Shown here piece after piece: positions 44,770 through 53,857 of a stretch of DNA of 64,000 nt (the first letter of the stretch is position 1; each line of letters opens with the position of its first letter). The notes under the pieces were generated by a model that had not been told where the DNA came from, searched no databases, and worked only from the letters and a program-made list of their open reading frames with translations. Both the position numbers and the translations under genes were made by a program. The DNA is from Solirubrobacter deserti (lineage in GTDB: Bacteria > Actinomycetota > Thermoleophilia > Solirubrobacterales > Solirubrobacteraceae), in the NCBI RefSeq assembly GCF_003344625.1, contig NZ_QPKJ02000005.1, forward strand, positions 682,001 through 746,000, in the 5' to 3' direction.

Positions 44770-45522
44770 GTGGCCAAGGTGATCGCCTTCGCCAATCAGA
44801 AGGGTGGCGTGGCCAAGACGACGACCACCCTCAACCTGGCCGCGGCGTTCGCCGAGGCGGGGTATCGCGTGCTGTGCGTGGACATGGACCCGCAGGGCAA
44901 CCTGTCGATGTCGCAGGGCCTGGATCCCGAGACGCTCGAGAAGTCGATGTTCGACGTGCTCGTGCACGACCTGCCGATCCGCGAGGTCACCTACAAGTGC
45001 GAGATCGACGTCGCCGCGGCGTCGATCGACCTCGCCGGAGCCGAGATCGCGATGTCGGTGAAGATCGGCCGGGAACGCTCTCTGGACAAGGCACTCCGCG
45101 CAGTTTCCGACGACTACGACTTCGTCTGCATCGATACGCCGCCCTCTCTGGGACTCTTGACGGTGAATGCGCTCACCGCCGCCGACAAGGTCATCGTCCC
45201 CGTCCAGTGCGAGTATCTGTCGATGCGCGGGCTCCTTCAGCTCCAGAACACGCTTCAAATGATCCGCGAGAACCTCAACCCCGCCGTCGACATCATGGGC
45301 ATTCTGCCCACGATGGTGGATACGCGGACGCTGCACGCGCAGGAGGCGCTCGAGATCCTGGAGGAGAACTTCGGGGACCGGGTGTTCGGGGCGCGCATCA
45401 AGAAGACCGTCCGCTTCGCGGAAGCTCCCGTGAAGGGGATGTCAGTGCTGAAGTACGACCCCACTGGGCAGGCGGCAGACGCGTATCGCCGGCTGGCGAA
45501 GGAGGTGCTCTCGAATGGGTAG
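44770..45522 (+). CDS. ParA/Soj-family ATPase
   Basis: 250 residues from a GTG start. Deviant Walker A QKGGVAKTTTT (residues 10-20), switch I VDMDPQGNLSMSQGL, Walker B FVCIDTPPSLGLLTVNAL, and the VPVQCEYLSMRGLLQL segment define a complete ParA-type ATPase that dimerises on ATP and binds nonspecific DNA or membrane. No parB or parS-like site is visible. It overlaps the FtsZ start by 8 bases, so it probably positions or regulates division rather than plasmid segregation (inference). Confidence 0.93.
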   Translation: MAKVIAFANQKGGVAKTTTTLNLAAAFAEAGYRVLCVDMDPQGNLSMSQGLDPETLEKSMFDVLVHDLPIREVTYKCEIDVAAASIDLAGAEIAMSVKIGRERSLDKALRAVSDDYDFVCIDTPPSLGLLTVNALTAADKVIVPVQCEYLSMRGLLQLQNTLQMIRENLNPAVDIMGILPTMVDTRTLHAQEALEILEENFGDRVFGARIKKTVRFAEAPVKGMSVLKYDPTGQAADAYRRLAKEVLSNG

Positions 45523-46909
45523 CGGCAAGCGGGCGAGCATGCGGGAAGGCCCGTTGGCCAACCTGTTCCGGAAGACCGAGACTGAAGGGCTGGGCGAGCA
45601 GCCGCAGCCGCCGGCCGTGCGAGCGGAGGAACCACGCGTGGATGAACCGCAACAGCCGGCCGTGCCCGAGCGCGCGACGCCGGTGCAGCCGCCTTCCCCG
45701 CAGGAGCGGCTGCGGCACGCCTTCAGCACGGACGTGCCGGGCGACATGATGGCCCCGCCCCCGGCGGACGAGCCGCCCGCCGCGCCGCCGTCGGCCGCGG
45801 ACTACCAGTGGGGCTCGGTCAGCCAGGACCGCGTCGGTACACCGCAGCTGCGCGTGGTCGGCGTGGGCGGCGGCGGCGTGAACGCCGTCAACCGGATGAT
45901 CGAGGCGGAGGTGAGCGGGGTCGAGTTCATGGCCCTGAACACGGACGCCCAGTCCCTGCAGTCCTCCTCGGCGCACCTGACGCTGCAGATCGGCGCGGAC
46001 ATCACGCGCGGGCTCGGCTCGGGCTCCGATCCGGACCGCGGTCGCGCGGCCGCGATGGAGGACTACGACCGCATCAAGTCCCTGCTCAAGGGCTCGGACA
46101 TGGTCTTCATCACGGCGGGCGAGGGCGGCGGCACGGGCACGGGCGCGGCGCCGGTCGTGGCGCGCGTGGCGCGTGAGCTCGGCGCGCTCACCGTCGGGAT
46201 CGTGACCAAGCCGTTCGGCTTCGAGGGCTCGCGCCGCCTGCAGGCGGCCGAGGCCGGCATCGAGGCGCTCGCCGAAGAGGTGGACACCCTCATCGTCGTC
46301 CCGAACAACAAGCTGCTGTCGGTGCTGGACAAGCAGACGTCGATGGTCGAGGCGTTCCGCGTCGCCGACGACGTCCTGCGCCAGGGCGTCCAGGGCATCA
46401 GCGACCTGATCACGCTCCCGGGCCTGATCAACCTCGACTTCGCGGACGTGCGCACGATCATGTCCGAGGCCGGCAACGCGCTGCTCGGCATCGGCATGGG
46501 CACGGGCGAGAAGCGCGCGATCGACGCGGCCGCGCAGGCCACGTCCTCGCCGCTGCTGGAGACGACGCTGGAGGGCGCGAAGGCGATCCTGCTGTCCATC
46601 ACGGGCGGCCGGGACCTGTCGCTGTGGGAGGTCAACGAGGCGGCCCGCGCCGTCCAGGAGACCGCGCACCCCGACGCGAACATCATCTTCGGCGCCATGG
46701 TCGACGAGAAGCTCGAGGACGAGGTGTGGGTGACCGTCGTGGCCACGGGCTACGAGGGCACGCCGTCGCGCCCGGCCACGGCCGACCGCGGCGGCTTCCG
46801 TGAGCCCGTGGGCGAGCCGCGGGTAACCCGAACGCGTGAGCGTGAGCCCGCCGCCCGCTCGGCGCGTCCGACCGACGTCGACGTCCCTGAGTTCATCCCG
46901 CGATTCTGA
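45515..46909 (+). CDS. ftsZ: Cell division GTPase FtsZ with ~110-residue N-terminal extension
   Basis: 464 residues. The ATG at 45515 lies inside the end of parA and has a strong AAGGAGGTG seven bases upstream, so the extension is real. Residues 1-110 are Pro/Glu/Ala-rich and disordered. The FtsZ core starts at ~111 (LRVVGVGGGGVNAVNRMI) and has the tubulin signature GEGGGTGTGAAP (~206-217), FRVADDVLRQGVQGISDLIT and NEAARAVQETAHPDANIIFG. It ends with a basic linker and DVPEFIPRF, the usual C-terminal peptide for ZipA/FtsA/SepF-type partners. FtsZ usually begins within ~12 residues of the core, so the extension is unusual. Confidence 0.95.
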   Translation: MGSGKRASMREGPLANLFRKTETEGLGEQPQPPAVRAEEPRVDEPQQPAVPERATPVQPPSPQERLRHAFSTDVPGDMMAPPPADEPPAAPPSAADYQWGSVSQDRVGTPQLRVVGVGGGGVNAVNRMIEAEVSGVEFMALNTDAQSLQSSSAHLTLQIGADITRGLGSGSDPDRGRAAAMEDYDRIKSLLKGSDMVFITAGEGGGTGTGAAPVVARVARELGALTVGIVTKPFGFEGSRRLQAAEAGIEALAEEVDTLIVVPNNKLLSVLDKQTSMVEAFRVADDVLRQGVQGISDLITLPGLINLDFADVRTIMSEAGNALLGIGMGTGEKRAIDAAAQATSSPLLETTLEGAKAILLSITGGRDLSLWEVNEAARAVQETAHPDANIIFGAMVDEKLEDEVWVTVVATGYEGTPSRPATADRGGFREPVGEPRVTRTREREPAARSARPTDVDVPEFIPRF

Positions 46910-46911
46910 GT

Positions 46912-46963
46912 GGGGGCGCCCCTTCGGGGGCGCTTCGCGGGGGCGCCCTTTCGAGGGCGCCCC
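46912..46963 (+). terminator. Two tandem TTCG-loop hairpins after ftsZ
   Basis: A 7-bp stem (46916-46933) and a perfect 10-bp stem (46940-46963), both closed by TTCG tetraloops, start just after the ftsZ stop. The following gene has its own GGAGGTG at 46964-46970. Confidence 0.65.
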
Positions 46964-46977
46964 GGAGGTGACGCCCG

Positions 46978-48432
46978 ATGGCTGATCGCGGCGTCGTCGC
47001 GGCCGGCCACCCACTCACCGCCCAGGCCGGCGCGGACATCCTCCGCGCCGGCGGCAACGCGGTGGACGCGGCGCTGGCCGCGCTGATGATGTCGTTCATG
47101 GCCGAGCCCTTGTTGACCGGGCTCGGCGCGGGCGGCTCCATGCTCGTCGCGCCGCCCGGGGCGGAGCCGGTGCTGCTGGACTTCATGGTCGCGGCGCCGT
47201 CCGGCGGTGACCGCGCGCCGCTCGACGCGGTCGTGATCGACTTCGGCGACGCGGTGCAGGTGTTCCACATCGGCGCGTCCTCGTGCGGCGTGTACGGCGT
47301 GCCGGCCGGGGTGGCGGAGGCGTCCGCGCGCTTCGGGAGCGTGCCGCTGCCGGACCTGGCCGCGGCGGCGGTCGCCGCCGCGCGTGACGGGATCGTGACC
47401 AACCGGACGCAGGCGCTGCTGTGGGAGCTGCTGGCGCCGATCGCGGTCGCGACCGCGGAGTCCCGCGCGCGCTACCAGCTCGACGGCGCGCTCCCGCGCG
47501 AGGGTGACGTGGTGCGCGACCCGGACCTGGCCGACGCGATCGAGCGGCTCGCGTCCGAGGGCGCCGGACCGTTCTACGAGGGCGACATCGGCCTCGCGGT
47601 GTCGGATTGGGTGCGCGAACGCGGCGGGACGCTCTCCCGCACCGACCTTCATGCCTACTCGACGATCCCGCGCGAGCCGGTGCGCGTCCGCTATCACGGC
47701 CGCGAGGTGCTCACGAACCCGCCGCCCAGCGCCGGCGGGCTGCTGATCGCCTACGCGCTCGCGCTGCTGGAGCGGGCGGGCGGCAAGCCGGACGGCGCGG
47801 CGCTCGTGACCGCGATGGAGGCCGCGCAGACCGAGCGCACGGAAGCGTTCCTGGACCACCTGCACGCGCCGGGCTTCGCGGAGGCGTTCATGAGCTCCCG
47901 GCTCGGCTCCACCACGCACGTCTCCGTGCTCGACGCCGACGGCTGGGCGTGCAGTGTCACGACGACCAACGGCGAGGGCTCTGGGCTCGTCGTCCCCGGC
48001 ACCGGCATCCACGTCAACAACATGATGGGCGAGCAGGACCTCTCGCCCGCGGGCTGGTTCACGCACCCGCCGGGGCGGCGGCTGCCGTCGATGATGGCGC
48101 CGACGATCGTGCTCGAGGACGGCCGGCCCGAGCTGGTGGTGGGCAGCGCCGGCTCCAACCGCATCCGGTCAGCGATCCTGCAGGTGATCGTCAACGCGAT
48201 CGACCACGGGATGGACGCGCAGCCCGCCGTGGACGCGCCGCGCCTGCACTTCGAGGACGGGCTCGTCTACACCGAGCCCGGCATCGCGGACATCGCGGGC
48301 CGCACGATGGTGCGCTTCCGCGAGCGCAACCTCTTCTTCGGCGGTTGCCAGGCGGCCGAGCGCCACCACGGCACCGGCGCGTTCAGCGGCGGGGGCGATC
48401 CGCGTCGGGGCGGCGCGGTGGTGACGACCTGA
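46978..48432 (+). CDS. Gamma-glutamyltransferase family protein
   Basis: 484 residues, cytoplasmic by sequence (no signal peptide). N-terminal HPLTAQAGADILRAGGNAVDAALA and the FNVGG-equivalent GLGAGGSM are family marks. The nucleophile motif is STTHVSVLDADGW, where the first Thr of TTH becomes the new N-terminus after self-cleavage; GTGIHVNNMM and RLPSMMAPTIVL follow. The family moves or hydrolyses gamma-glutamyl groups of glutathione or analogues. At 484 residues it is shorter than the classical ~550-580. Its 3' end overlaps the convergent copper-protein gene by 50 bases. Confidence 0.92.
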   Translation: MADRGVVAAGHPLTAQAGADILRAGGNAVDAALAALMMSFMAEPLLTGLGAGGSMLVAPPGAEPVLLDFMVAAPSGGDRAPLDAVVIDFGDAVQVFHIGASSCGVYGVPAGVAEASARFGSVPLPDLAAAAVAAARDGIVTNRTQALLWELLAPIAVATAESRARYQLDGALPREGDVVRDPDLADAIERLASEGAGPFYEGDIGLAVSDWVRERGGTLSRTDLHAYSTIPREPVRVRYHGREVLTNPPPSAGGLLIAYALALLERAGGKPDGAALVTAMEAAQTERTEAFLDHLHAPGFAEAFMSSRLGSTTHVSVLDADGWACSVTTTNGEGSGLVVPGTGIHVNNMMGEQDLSPAGWFTHPPGRRLPSMMAPTIVLEDGRPELVVGSAGSNRIRSAILQVIVNAIDHGMDAQPAVDAPRLHFEDGLVYTEPGIADIAGRTMVRFRERNLFFGGCQAAERHHGTGAFSGGGDPRRGGAVVTT

Positions 48433-49807
48433 CGGTCACCACCTGGTTCATGAACGCCGAGTGCAGCGAGCACATCAGCAGGTAACGGCCGGGCTCGGTG
48501 AAGCGCCGGCCGTACTGGTCGCCGTCCTGCGACCACGGTGAGCCGAAGCCGACGGGGCCGTCGGCGAGCGTGACATCGTGGCGCTCGTCGTCGGGGAACC
48601 GCCAGCGGACGATCGCGCCGCGGCCGACGACGAGGTTCGGCGCGCTGAAGCGGAAGTCGCGCACCGTCACGCTCGTGGTCGGGCCTTCGATCTCGCGCGC
48701 CGAGCCGTCAGCCTGGGTGGTGGGTCGCGCGCGGCCGTCGCCGCCGACGCGCGAGAGCGTCAGGCGCAGCTTGGGCGGCGCGGTCCGCGCGCGGGGGAAC
48801 TCAGCGCCGAGTTCCTGCGCGTCCGGCGGTGCGGGCGCGCACTTGACGTCCGGCGCGCCCGGTGCCGGCGGCGCGACATAGACGTGGCTGATCCCCATCA
48901 CGCGCGTGTGCGGGCGCGTGTTGTCGTAGGACGCGGTGACCTTGAGGGTCTCGCCCTTCTGGAACGCGTAGCCGGTGGGCGACTGCCACCAGCTGATCGC
49001 CTTCGGGTCCGGCTCGTGCAACAGCGGGCGGACGGCGTACAGCTTGTCGTCGGAAGGCGCGTAGAACGGCTTGTTGGTGACGAGCGTGCGGTACTTGCAG
49101 CCGGGCTGGCTGAGGATGAGCTCGTTGGCGCCGCCGTGCAGGTGGCCGCCGACGGCGACGATCCGGCCCGCCTCGGGCATGTCGAACGTGCGCGCGCGCC
49201 GGTGCTCCTTCGATCCCCGGCCGGGCACCGACCACTGCGGGTCGGGCGAGCACGGGATCACCGACAGCCAGTACGGCTTGACCGGGATCACCGGGCGCGG
49301 GTCGATCGTCACGCGCGTCTCGACGTAGAACTCCTGCGTGCCGGAGCGGTGGTGCATGACCATCAGCGACGACCGCCACTTGTCGGCCGGGTTGCTCGGA
49401 TACCCGTATCCCGGCGGCAGCGTCAGCGGGCGCAGCTCCTCGCTCGTTCCGTAGAAGCGCTCGCGCGTGCGCTTGAGCGGGCACATCGGGTCCCGCCGCT
49501 GATCGTCCGGGCCGCCGTTGGTGTAGACGATGTGGTGCAGCATCGCGGTGTACTGCGGCAGCACCGTGCCGTCCTTGTCCACGAGCCGGACGTCCATCCC
49601 GACAATCGCGCCCGGCACGTCGGGCGGCGCGACCTTCACCGACTCGAACAGCGTCGCGTACGGGCCGAGGTTGTACGGGCCGCTGCGCTGGACGTGCGTC
49701 GTCAGCGTCGGGTCCGCGCGATGCTCGGGGACGGGCGGCGTGATCTGCGCGTGTGCCGTGGGCGCCAGCACGAGCAGCAGCGCCACGGCTAGGAGGGTCC
49801 GGACCAT
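48383..49807 (-). CDS. Secreted copper protein: PHM-like N-terminal region fused to a cupredoxin
   Basis: 474 residues from ATG 49807, chosen because it begins a standard signal peptide (VRTLLAVALLLVLAPTAHA); ATG 49825 is an alternative. Residues ~30-320 have paired His motifs (MLHHIVYTNG, MVMHHRSG, GGHLHGG) that recall type II copper monooxygenases of the PHM class. Residues ~375-460 form a cupredoxin with TVRDFRFSAPNLVVGRG, a His in DERHDVT, and the blue-copper CSLHSAFM (Cys, His, Met ligands). The fusion could pass electrons from the cupredoxin to the N-terminal copper site. Substrate unknown. Confidence 0.75.
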   Translation of the reverse strand: MVRTLLAVALLLVLAPTAHAQITPPVPEHRADPTLTTHVQRSGPYNLGPYATLFESVKVAPPDVPGAIVGMDVRLVDKDGTVLPQYTAMLHHIVYTNGGPDDQRRDPMCPLKRTRERFYGTSEELRPLTLPPGYGYPSNPADKWRSSLMVMHHRSGTQEFYVETRVTIDPRPVIPVKPYWLSVIPCSPDPQWSVPGRGSKEHRRARTFDMPEAGRIVAVGGHLHGGANELILSQPGCKYRTLVTNKPFYAPSDDKLYAVRPLLHEPDPKAISWWQSPTGYAFQKGETLKVTASYDNTRPHTRVMGISHVYVAPPAPGAPDVKCAPAPPDAQELGAEFPRARTAPPKLRLTLSRVGGDGRARPTTQADGSAREIEGPTTSVTVRDFRFSAPNLVVGRGAIVRWRFPDDERHDVTLADGPVGFGSPWSQDGDQYGRRFTEPGRYLLMCSLHSAFMNQVVTVRSSPPRRPDADRPRR

Positions 49808-49873
49808 CGGACCGCAAGTCAACACGATCGGACGGACGAAGGTGTCGGATCCCGGTGCGGCTAAGGTGGCGAC

Positions 49874-50560
49874 ATGTTGAGGATTGCGTCAGTGTTGCTC
49901 GCGATGCTCGCCGCGCCGGCCGCGGCGCAGGCTCAGACCCCGCCGCCGCTCACGCCGGCGCAGGGGTGGATCGACGACCTCCCGATGTACTTCGTGGGCG
50001 GCTGCCTGAGCTTCAGCGGCCAGCCGGCCTGCTGGGACGGCATGCCGCCGACGCCGGGCACCTCGCCGCGCGTGGGCGTGGCTCCGGGCTCGACCCTGAC
50101 CCTGCGCTTCGGCGTCCCGGCGACCGCGGTCACCGTTCCCGCGGGCGTCGGCACGCTGACCCAGCGCGACCCGCACACGTGGGCGCTGACGCTCGCCCCG
50201 AGCGCCGTGGCGACGTTTCCGCTGCCGGTGAACGCGACGCTCGCGGGCGACACGCACGCCGGCCTGGCGCACTTCTCAGCCACGGTCGCCGTCACCAGTC
50301 CGGAGGTGCTCGACGTCGAGCGGTCGGGCTCGGTCGTGCGCCTGCGCGTGCGCGTGCCGGCGCGCGGAACGGTGCGCGCCCACGTCCGCGTCGGCGATCA
50401 GCGCCGGTCCGCGGTGGTGGAGCGGACGTTCTCCGCGGCGGGGCAGCGGCGGCTGCGCGTCAAGCTCCGCGGCACGCCCGCGCGCAGCGCGTGGCTGGTC
50501 ATGCGCTACACGTTCCCGGGCGGTCAGCCCGTTGAGATTTCACAACGCCTGCCGGCTTGA
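49874..50560 (+). CDS. Secreted beta-rich protein of unknown function
   Basis: 228 residues with a signal peptide (~1-22, ending AAAQAQT). Two Cys in GGCLSFSGQPACWDG may form a disulfide. The rest is predicted beta strand with many Val/Arg/Thr, such as VVRLRVRVPARGTVRAHVRV. No catalytic motif or family recognised. Divergent from the copper-protein gene by 66 bases. Confidence 0.7.
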   Translation: MLRIASVLLAMLAAPAAAQAQTPPPLTPAQGWIDDLPMYFVGGCLSFSGQPACWDGMPPTPGTSPRVGVAPGSTLTLRFGVPATAVTVPAGVGTLTQRDPHTWALTLAPSAVATFPLPVNATLAGDTHAGLAHFSATVAVTSPEVLDVERSGSVVRLRVRVPARGTVRAHVRVGDQRRSAVVERTFSAAGQRRLRVKLRGTPARSAWLVMRYTFPGGQPVEISQRLPA

Positions 50561-50639
50561 TCTGACCTCCGACGGCGCATAGTGTCACCGCGCCAAACCG
50601 CACGCGCGGGTCCAGGGCGCGGGCCTGAAGAGGGGGACC

Positions 50640-52502
50640 ATGTCGTTTTCAAACAAGCTGTTGGCGGCCGCGGCCGCCGCGGTCGTCGCGGGCTGCGCCG
50701 TTCCGGCCGTCGCGTCGGCCGAGCCCACCGTGGACGCGGCGAAGGCCGCGTTCGACGAGCTCGGCCTCACCACGATCGCGCAGTTCCCGAGCGGGCGCAC
50801 CGCCCCGCCCACTGCGGGCAGCGCCGAGAACTGGGGCTACCGCACGTATGAGCAGGTCAACCAGGAGCTCGCGAACCTCGCGTCCGCGAACCCCGGTTTC
50901 GTCAAGCTCAAGACCGCGCCCTACAAGAGCGTCCAGGGCCGGGACGTCAAGTACCTGGAGATCACCAACGACGTCGACGCGCACGACGGCCGGCCCGTGT
51001 TCTTCATGATGGGGACGATCCACGGCAACGAGTGGGCCGCCATGGAGCACACGGTCGAGTTCATCTACGACGTGATCAACACGTCCAAGACGAACCCGAA
51101 GGTCAAGGCGATCTTCGACAAGGTGCGCTTCATCGCCATGCCGATCGTCAACCCGGACGGCGTCGTCGCCTGGACGCGCGCGAACAGTCGCGGCGTCGAC
51201 ATGAACCGCAACTATCCCTTCGGCTGGGGCTCGAACATCGGCGTGTCGCTGACGGCGCGCGGCGCGGGCCCGGGGTCCGAGCCCGAGGTCCAGAACACGA
51301 TGGAGATCGTCAAGAACCATCAGGTCGTCGCGCTGGTCACCAACCACAACGCGTCCCACGCGCTGTTCTATCCGGGCCTGGAGATCGCGGCCGGGCTCCC
51401 CGCGGACCTGGACGTCATCCGGGGCCTCTCGCTCGCGATGGCCGATCGCACCAAGGGCGGCTACACGAACGTCCGCGACTCCGCGCACGATTATGAGACC
51501 AGCGGCGAAACGGTCGACTGGTCCTACTACGCCACGCGCGGCTTCGCGGTCACGATGGAGTCCGTCGGCGGTTCGCAGAGCTGCGGCGTGCGCAACGCTC
51601 CGACCAACCGCTCTTCGCAGACGCCGAACTACGCGTTCTGCACGGTCGGCGACTACACCGGCGTGGTCCCGGACGCGGCGCCGCAGGACGTCAAGACCGC
51701 CTACCACGGCCACCCCGTCCGCGACGCCTTCTACCAGGCGCTCGTGTTCCCGACGATCGACGCCGGTCATTCCGTGATCACCGGCAAGGCACCCGCGGGC
51801 CACACGCTGAAGGTCAGCAAGTCCTTCAACCTGTACACGAACCGGATCAAGCTCACCTCGAACCCGGAGCCGACGAACCCGCCGCAGGCGATCCCGACGA
51901 CGCTCCAGTCCTCGATGACGGTCCCCGCCTCCGGCCAGTTCTCCTTCCACGTGAACCCGTCCGTGCGCCCGGTCCCGCCCTACCGCGCCGAGGGCATGGT
52001 CCCGGGCCCGAACGGCTTCTACCAGGAGAGCTGGACGCTCACGTGCGTGGCGCCCGACGGGAAGACGGTCAGCGGCCAGCAGGTGCTGATCGACAAGGGC
52101 CAGACGAAGACGGTGGCCCCGTGCGGCACGGAGGGCACCGTCGGCGGCACCGTGCCGGCGACGCTCGCGCTGTCACTGAGCGCGCCCGCCAGTTTCGAGC
52201 CGTTCGTCCCCGGCGTGGCGAAGGAGTACACGGCCACGACCCACGCCACCGTCACCTCCACCGCGGGTGACGCGACGCTGACGGTGGCCGACACCGGCGC
52301 CAACCCGGGTCACCTGGCCAACGGCGCGTTCACCTTGGCGTCGCCGCTGCAGGGGCTCGGCGTGGTCAAGTCCTGGACGGGCCCGACCTCCAACGAGGAC
52401 GTCACGGTCACGTTCAAGCAGGCGATCGGGGGCAATGAGCCGCTGCGTACCGGCACCTACGCGAAGGCGCTCACCTTCACGCTGTCGACGACCAACCCCT
52501 AG
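50640..52502 (+). CDS. Secreted M14 zinc carboxypeptidase with shared C-terminal module
   Basis: 620 residues with a signal peptide (~1-27). Residues ~68-410 are an M14 domain: zinc ligands His128 and Glu131 in GTIHGNEW, Arg/Asn site in DMNRNYPFGW, third zinc ligand probably His236 in TNHNASH, and catalytic Glu307 in FAVTMESVGG. It removes C-terminal residues from proteins or wall peptides outside the cell. The last ~120 residues are the module also found in the proteins ending at 824 and 43969. A GAGGGGGA sequence precedes the ATG. Its stop overlaps the end of the convergent FAD gene by 4 bases. Confidence 0.92.
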   Translation: MSFSNKLLAAAAAAVVAGCAVPAVASAEPTVDAAKAAFDELGLTTIAQFPSGRTAPPTAGSAENWGYRTYEQVNQELANLASANPGFVKLKTAPYKSVQGRDVKYLEITNDVDAHDGRPVFFMMGTIHGNEWAAMEHTVEFIYDVINTSKTNPKVKAIFDKVRFIAMPIVNPDGVVAWTRANSRGVDMNRNYPFGWGSNIGVSLTARGAGPGSEPEVQNTMEIVKNHQVVALVTNHNASHALFYPGLEIAAGLPADLDVIRGLSLAMADRTKGGYTNVRDSAHDYETSGETVDWSYYATRGFAVTMESVGGSQSCGVRNAPTNRSSQTPNYAFCTVGDYTGVVPDAAPQDVKTAYHGHPVRDAFYQALVFPTIDAGHSVITGKAPAGHTLKVSKSFNLYTNRIKLTSNPEPTNPPQAIPTTLQSSMTVPASGQFSFHVNPSVRPVPPYRAEGMVPGPNGFYQESWTLTCVAPDGKTVSGQQVLIDKGQTKTVAPCGTEGTVGGTVPATLALSLSAPASFEPFVPGVAKEYTATTHATVTSTAGDATLTVADTGANPGHLANGAFTLASPLQGLGVVKSWTGPTSNEDVTVTFKQAIGGNEPLRTGTYAKALTFTLSTTNP

Positions 52503-53806
52503 CGGCTGCGGAAGATCCCGGCACCGTCGACCTGCGCCTTGAGCGCACGGAGGCGGTGCTGGGTGAAGCCGTCGTGGAAGCGCGCCGGGCGCTCGGTGAA
52601 GTTCACCAGCGCGCGGCCCGCGTCCCAGGGCTCGAGCGCGTCGTCGAGGCGGGCGAGGGCGGCGTCGACGGTCATGGCCGTCTCGGCGTCCGGCGCGAGG
52701 CCGACGGAGAACATCAGGAACTCGCCCTTGACGTCGTTGAGCGCGCCGTTGCAGACGCTGCCGCGGGCCATCGCGCCGCCGAGGTGACGCAGCTCGACGG
52801 CGAGCAGCGGCGCGCCGGCGTGGGCGAGCAGGCCGGCGATCGCGCCGTCGGTCAGGTCGTTGAGCAGGCGGTGCCCGTGGGCGGCGGCGCTCGGCTCCTT
52901 CGGGTCGTTGTGGATCGCGCCGAGCGCGTCCGGCGGCATCGGCGCGACCAGGTCGGCGACCGGCCCGAGCGCGCGCAGCGGCGCGAGGATCGCGTCGCCG
53001 CCGAGGATCGCGACCTCGACGATCGCGACCGGGTCGCCACCGGGCGGGTTGATGAGCCGGCACAGCGAGGTGACCTCGTCGCCCACGGTGCGCGTCCAGT
53101 CCCGCCAGGCGGTGAACACCTCCTGGGCGCGGACGCCGGGGAACACCAGCGCGCCGCCGTGGAGCGCGGTCACCGGGTGCAGCTCGAACTCGATCGCGGT
53201 GACGATCCCGTAGGCCGGCGTCCCGCCGCCGCGCAGCGCCCAGAACAGCTCGGGGTGCGTGCGGGTGTCGGTGCGGATGAGCTGCGCGTCGGCGGTCACG
53301 ACCTCGATCGCGGTGACCGCGTTGCAGGCGAACCCGTGCTTGCGGGCGAGCCAGCCGACGCCGCCGCCGAGCGTGTAGCCGACGACGCCGACATCGGGTG
53401 AGCTGCCCGCGAGCGGCGCGAGCCCGTACCGGGCGGCGGGGACGGTCACGTCGCTCCAGCGGGCGCCGGCGCGGACACGGGCGGTGCGGGTGGCTGGGTC
53501 GATCCGGACGCCGCGCATGTGGTCGGTGCGGACGAGGATCGTGCGCTCCAGCGAGCCGGTCGCGCCCGCGCCGTGGCCCGTGGCCTGCGGCGCGAGGTCG
53601 AAGCCGCTCTCGCCCGCGAACTGGACGAGCGTCACGACGTCCTCGTCCGTGCGCGGGAACACGACCGCCGCGGGCCGCTGATCGACGGCGCGGTTCCACG
53701 GCTTGCGCAGGTCCTCGTAGCCGGGGTCGGTCGGACCGTGGACCTCGCCGTGAAGGCGGGAGCGGAGGGCGGAGAGGTCGGCGGAGGGGCGGTCCGTGAT
53801 CAGCAT
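52499..53806 (-). CDS. FAD-linked oxidoreductase (PCMH/BBE type)
   Basis: 435 residues from ATG 53806; an in-frame ATG at 53839 would add 11 residues. FAD-binding PCMH domain: PAAVVFPRTDEDVVTLVQFA, QATGHGAGATGS, and GVVGYTLGGGVGWLARKHG, followed by the substrate domain and a berberine-bridge-enzyme end (VNFTERPARFHDGFT). The usual His of the HSGGH/RxGGH flavinylation motif is GHGAGA here, so one covalent His may remain (TGHG). Members oxidise alcohols, sugars or secondary metabolites; the substrate is not evident. Confidence 0.9.
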   Translation of the reverse strand: MLITDRPSADLSALRSRLHGEVHGPTDPGYEDLRKPWNRAVDQRPAAVVFPRTDEDVVTLVQFAGESGFDLAPQATGHGAGATGSLERTILVRTDHMRGVRIDPATRTARVRAGARWSDVTVPAARYGLAPLAGSSPDVGVVGYTLGGGVGWLARKHGFACNAVTAIEVVTADAQLIRTDTRTHPELFWALRGGGTPAYGIVTAIEFELHPVTALHGGALVFPGVRAQEVFTAWRDWTRTVGDEVTSLCRLINPPGGDPVAIVEVAILGGDAILAPLRALGPVADLVAPMPPDALGAIHNDPKEPSAAAHGHRLLNDLTDGAIAGLLAHAGAPLLAVELRHLGGAMARGSVCNGALNDVKGEFLMFSVGLAPDAETAMTVDAALARLDDALEPWDAGRALVNFTERPARFHDGFTQHRLRALKAQVDGAGIFRSR

Positions 53807-53857
53807 GACCCGATGGTGCGGCGCGGCGGCGATCCGCACATCGGGGGAATGCCTAGT

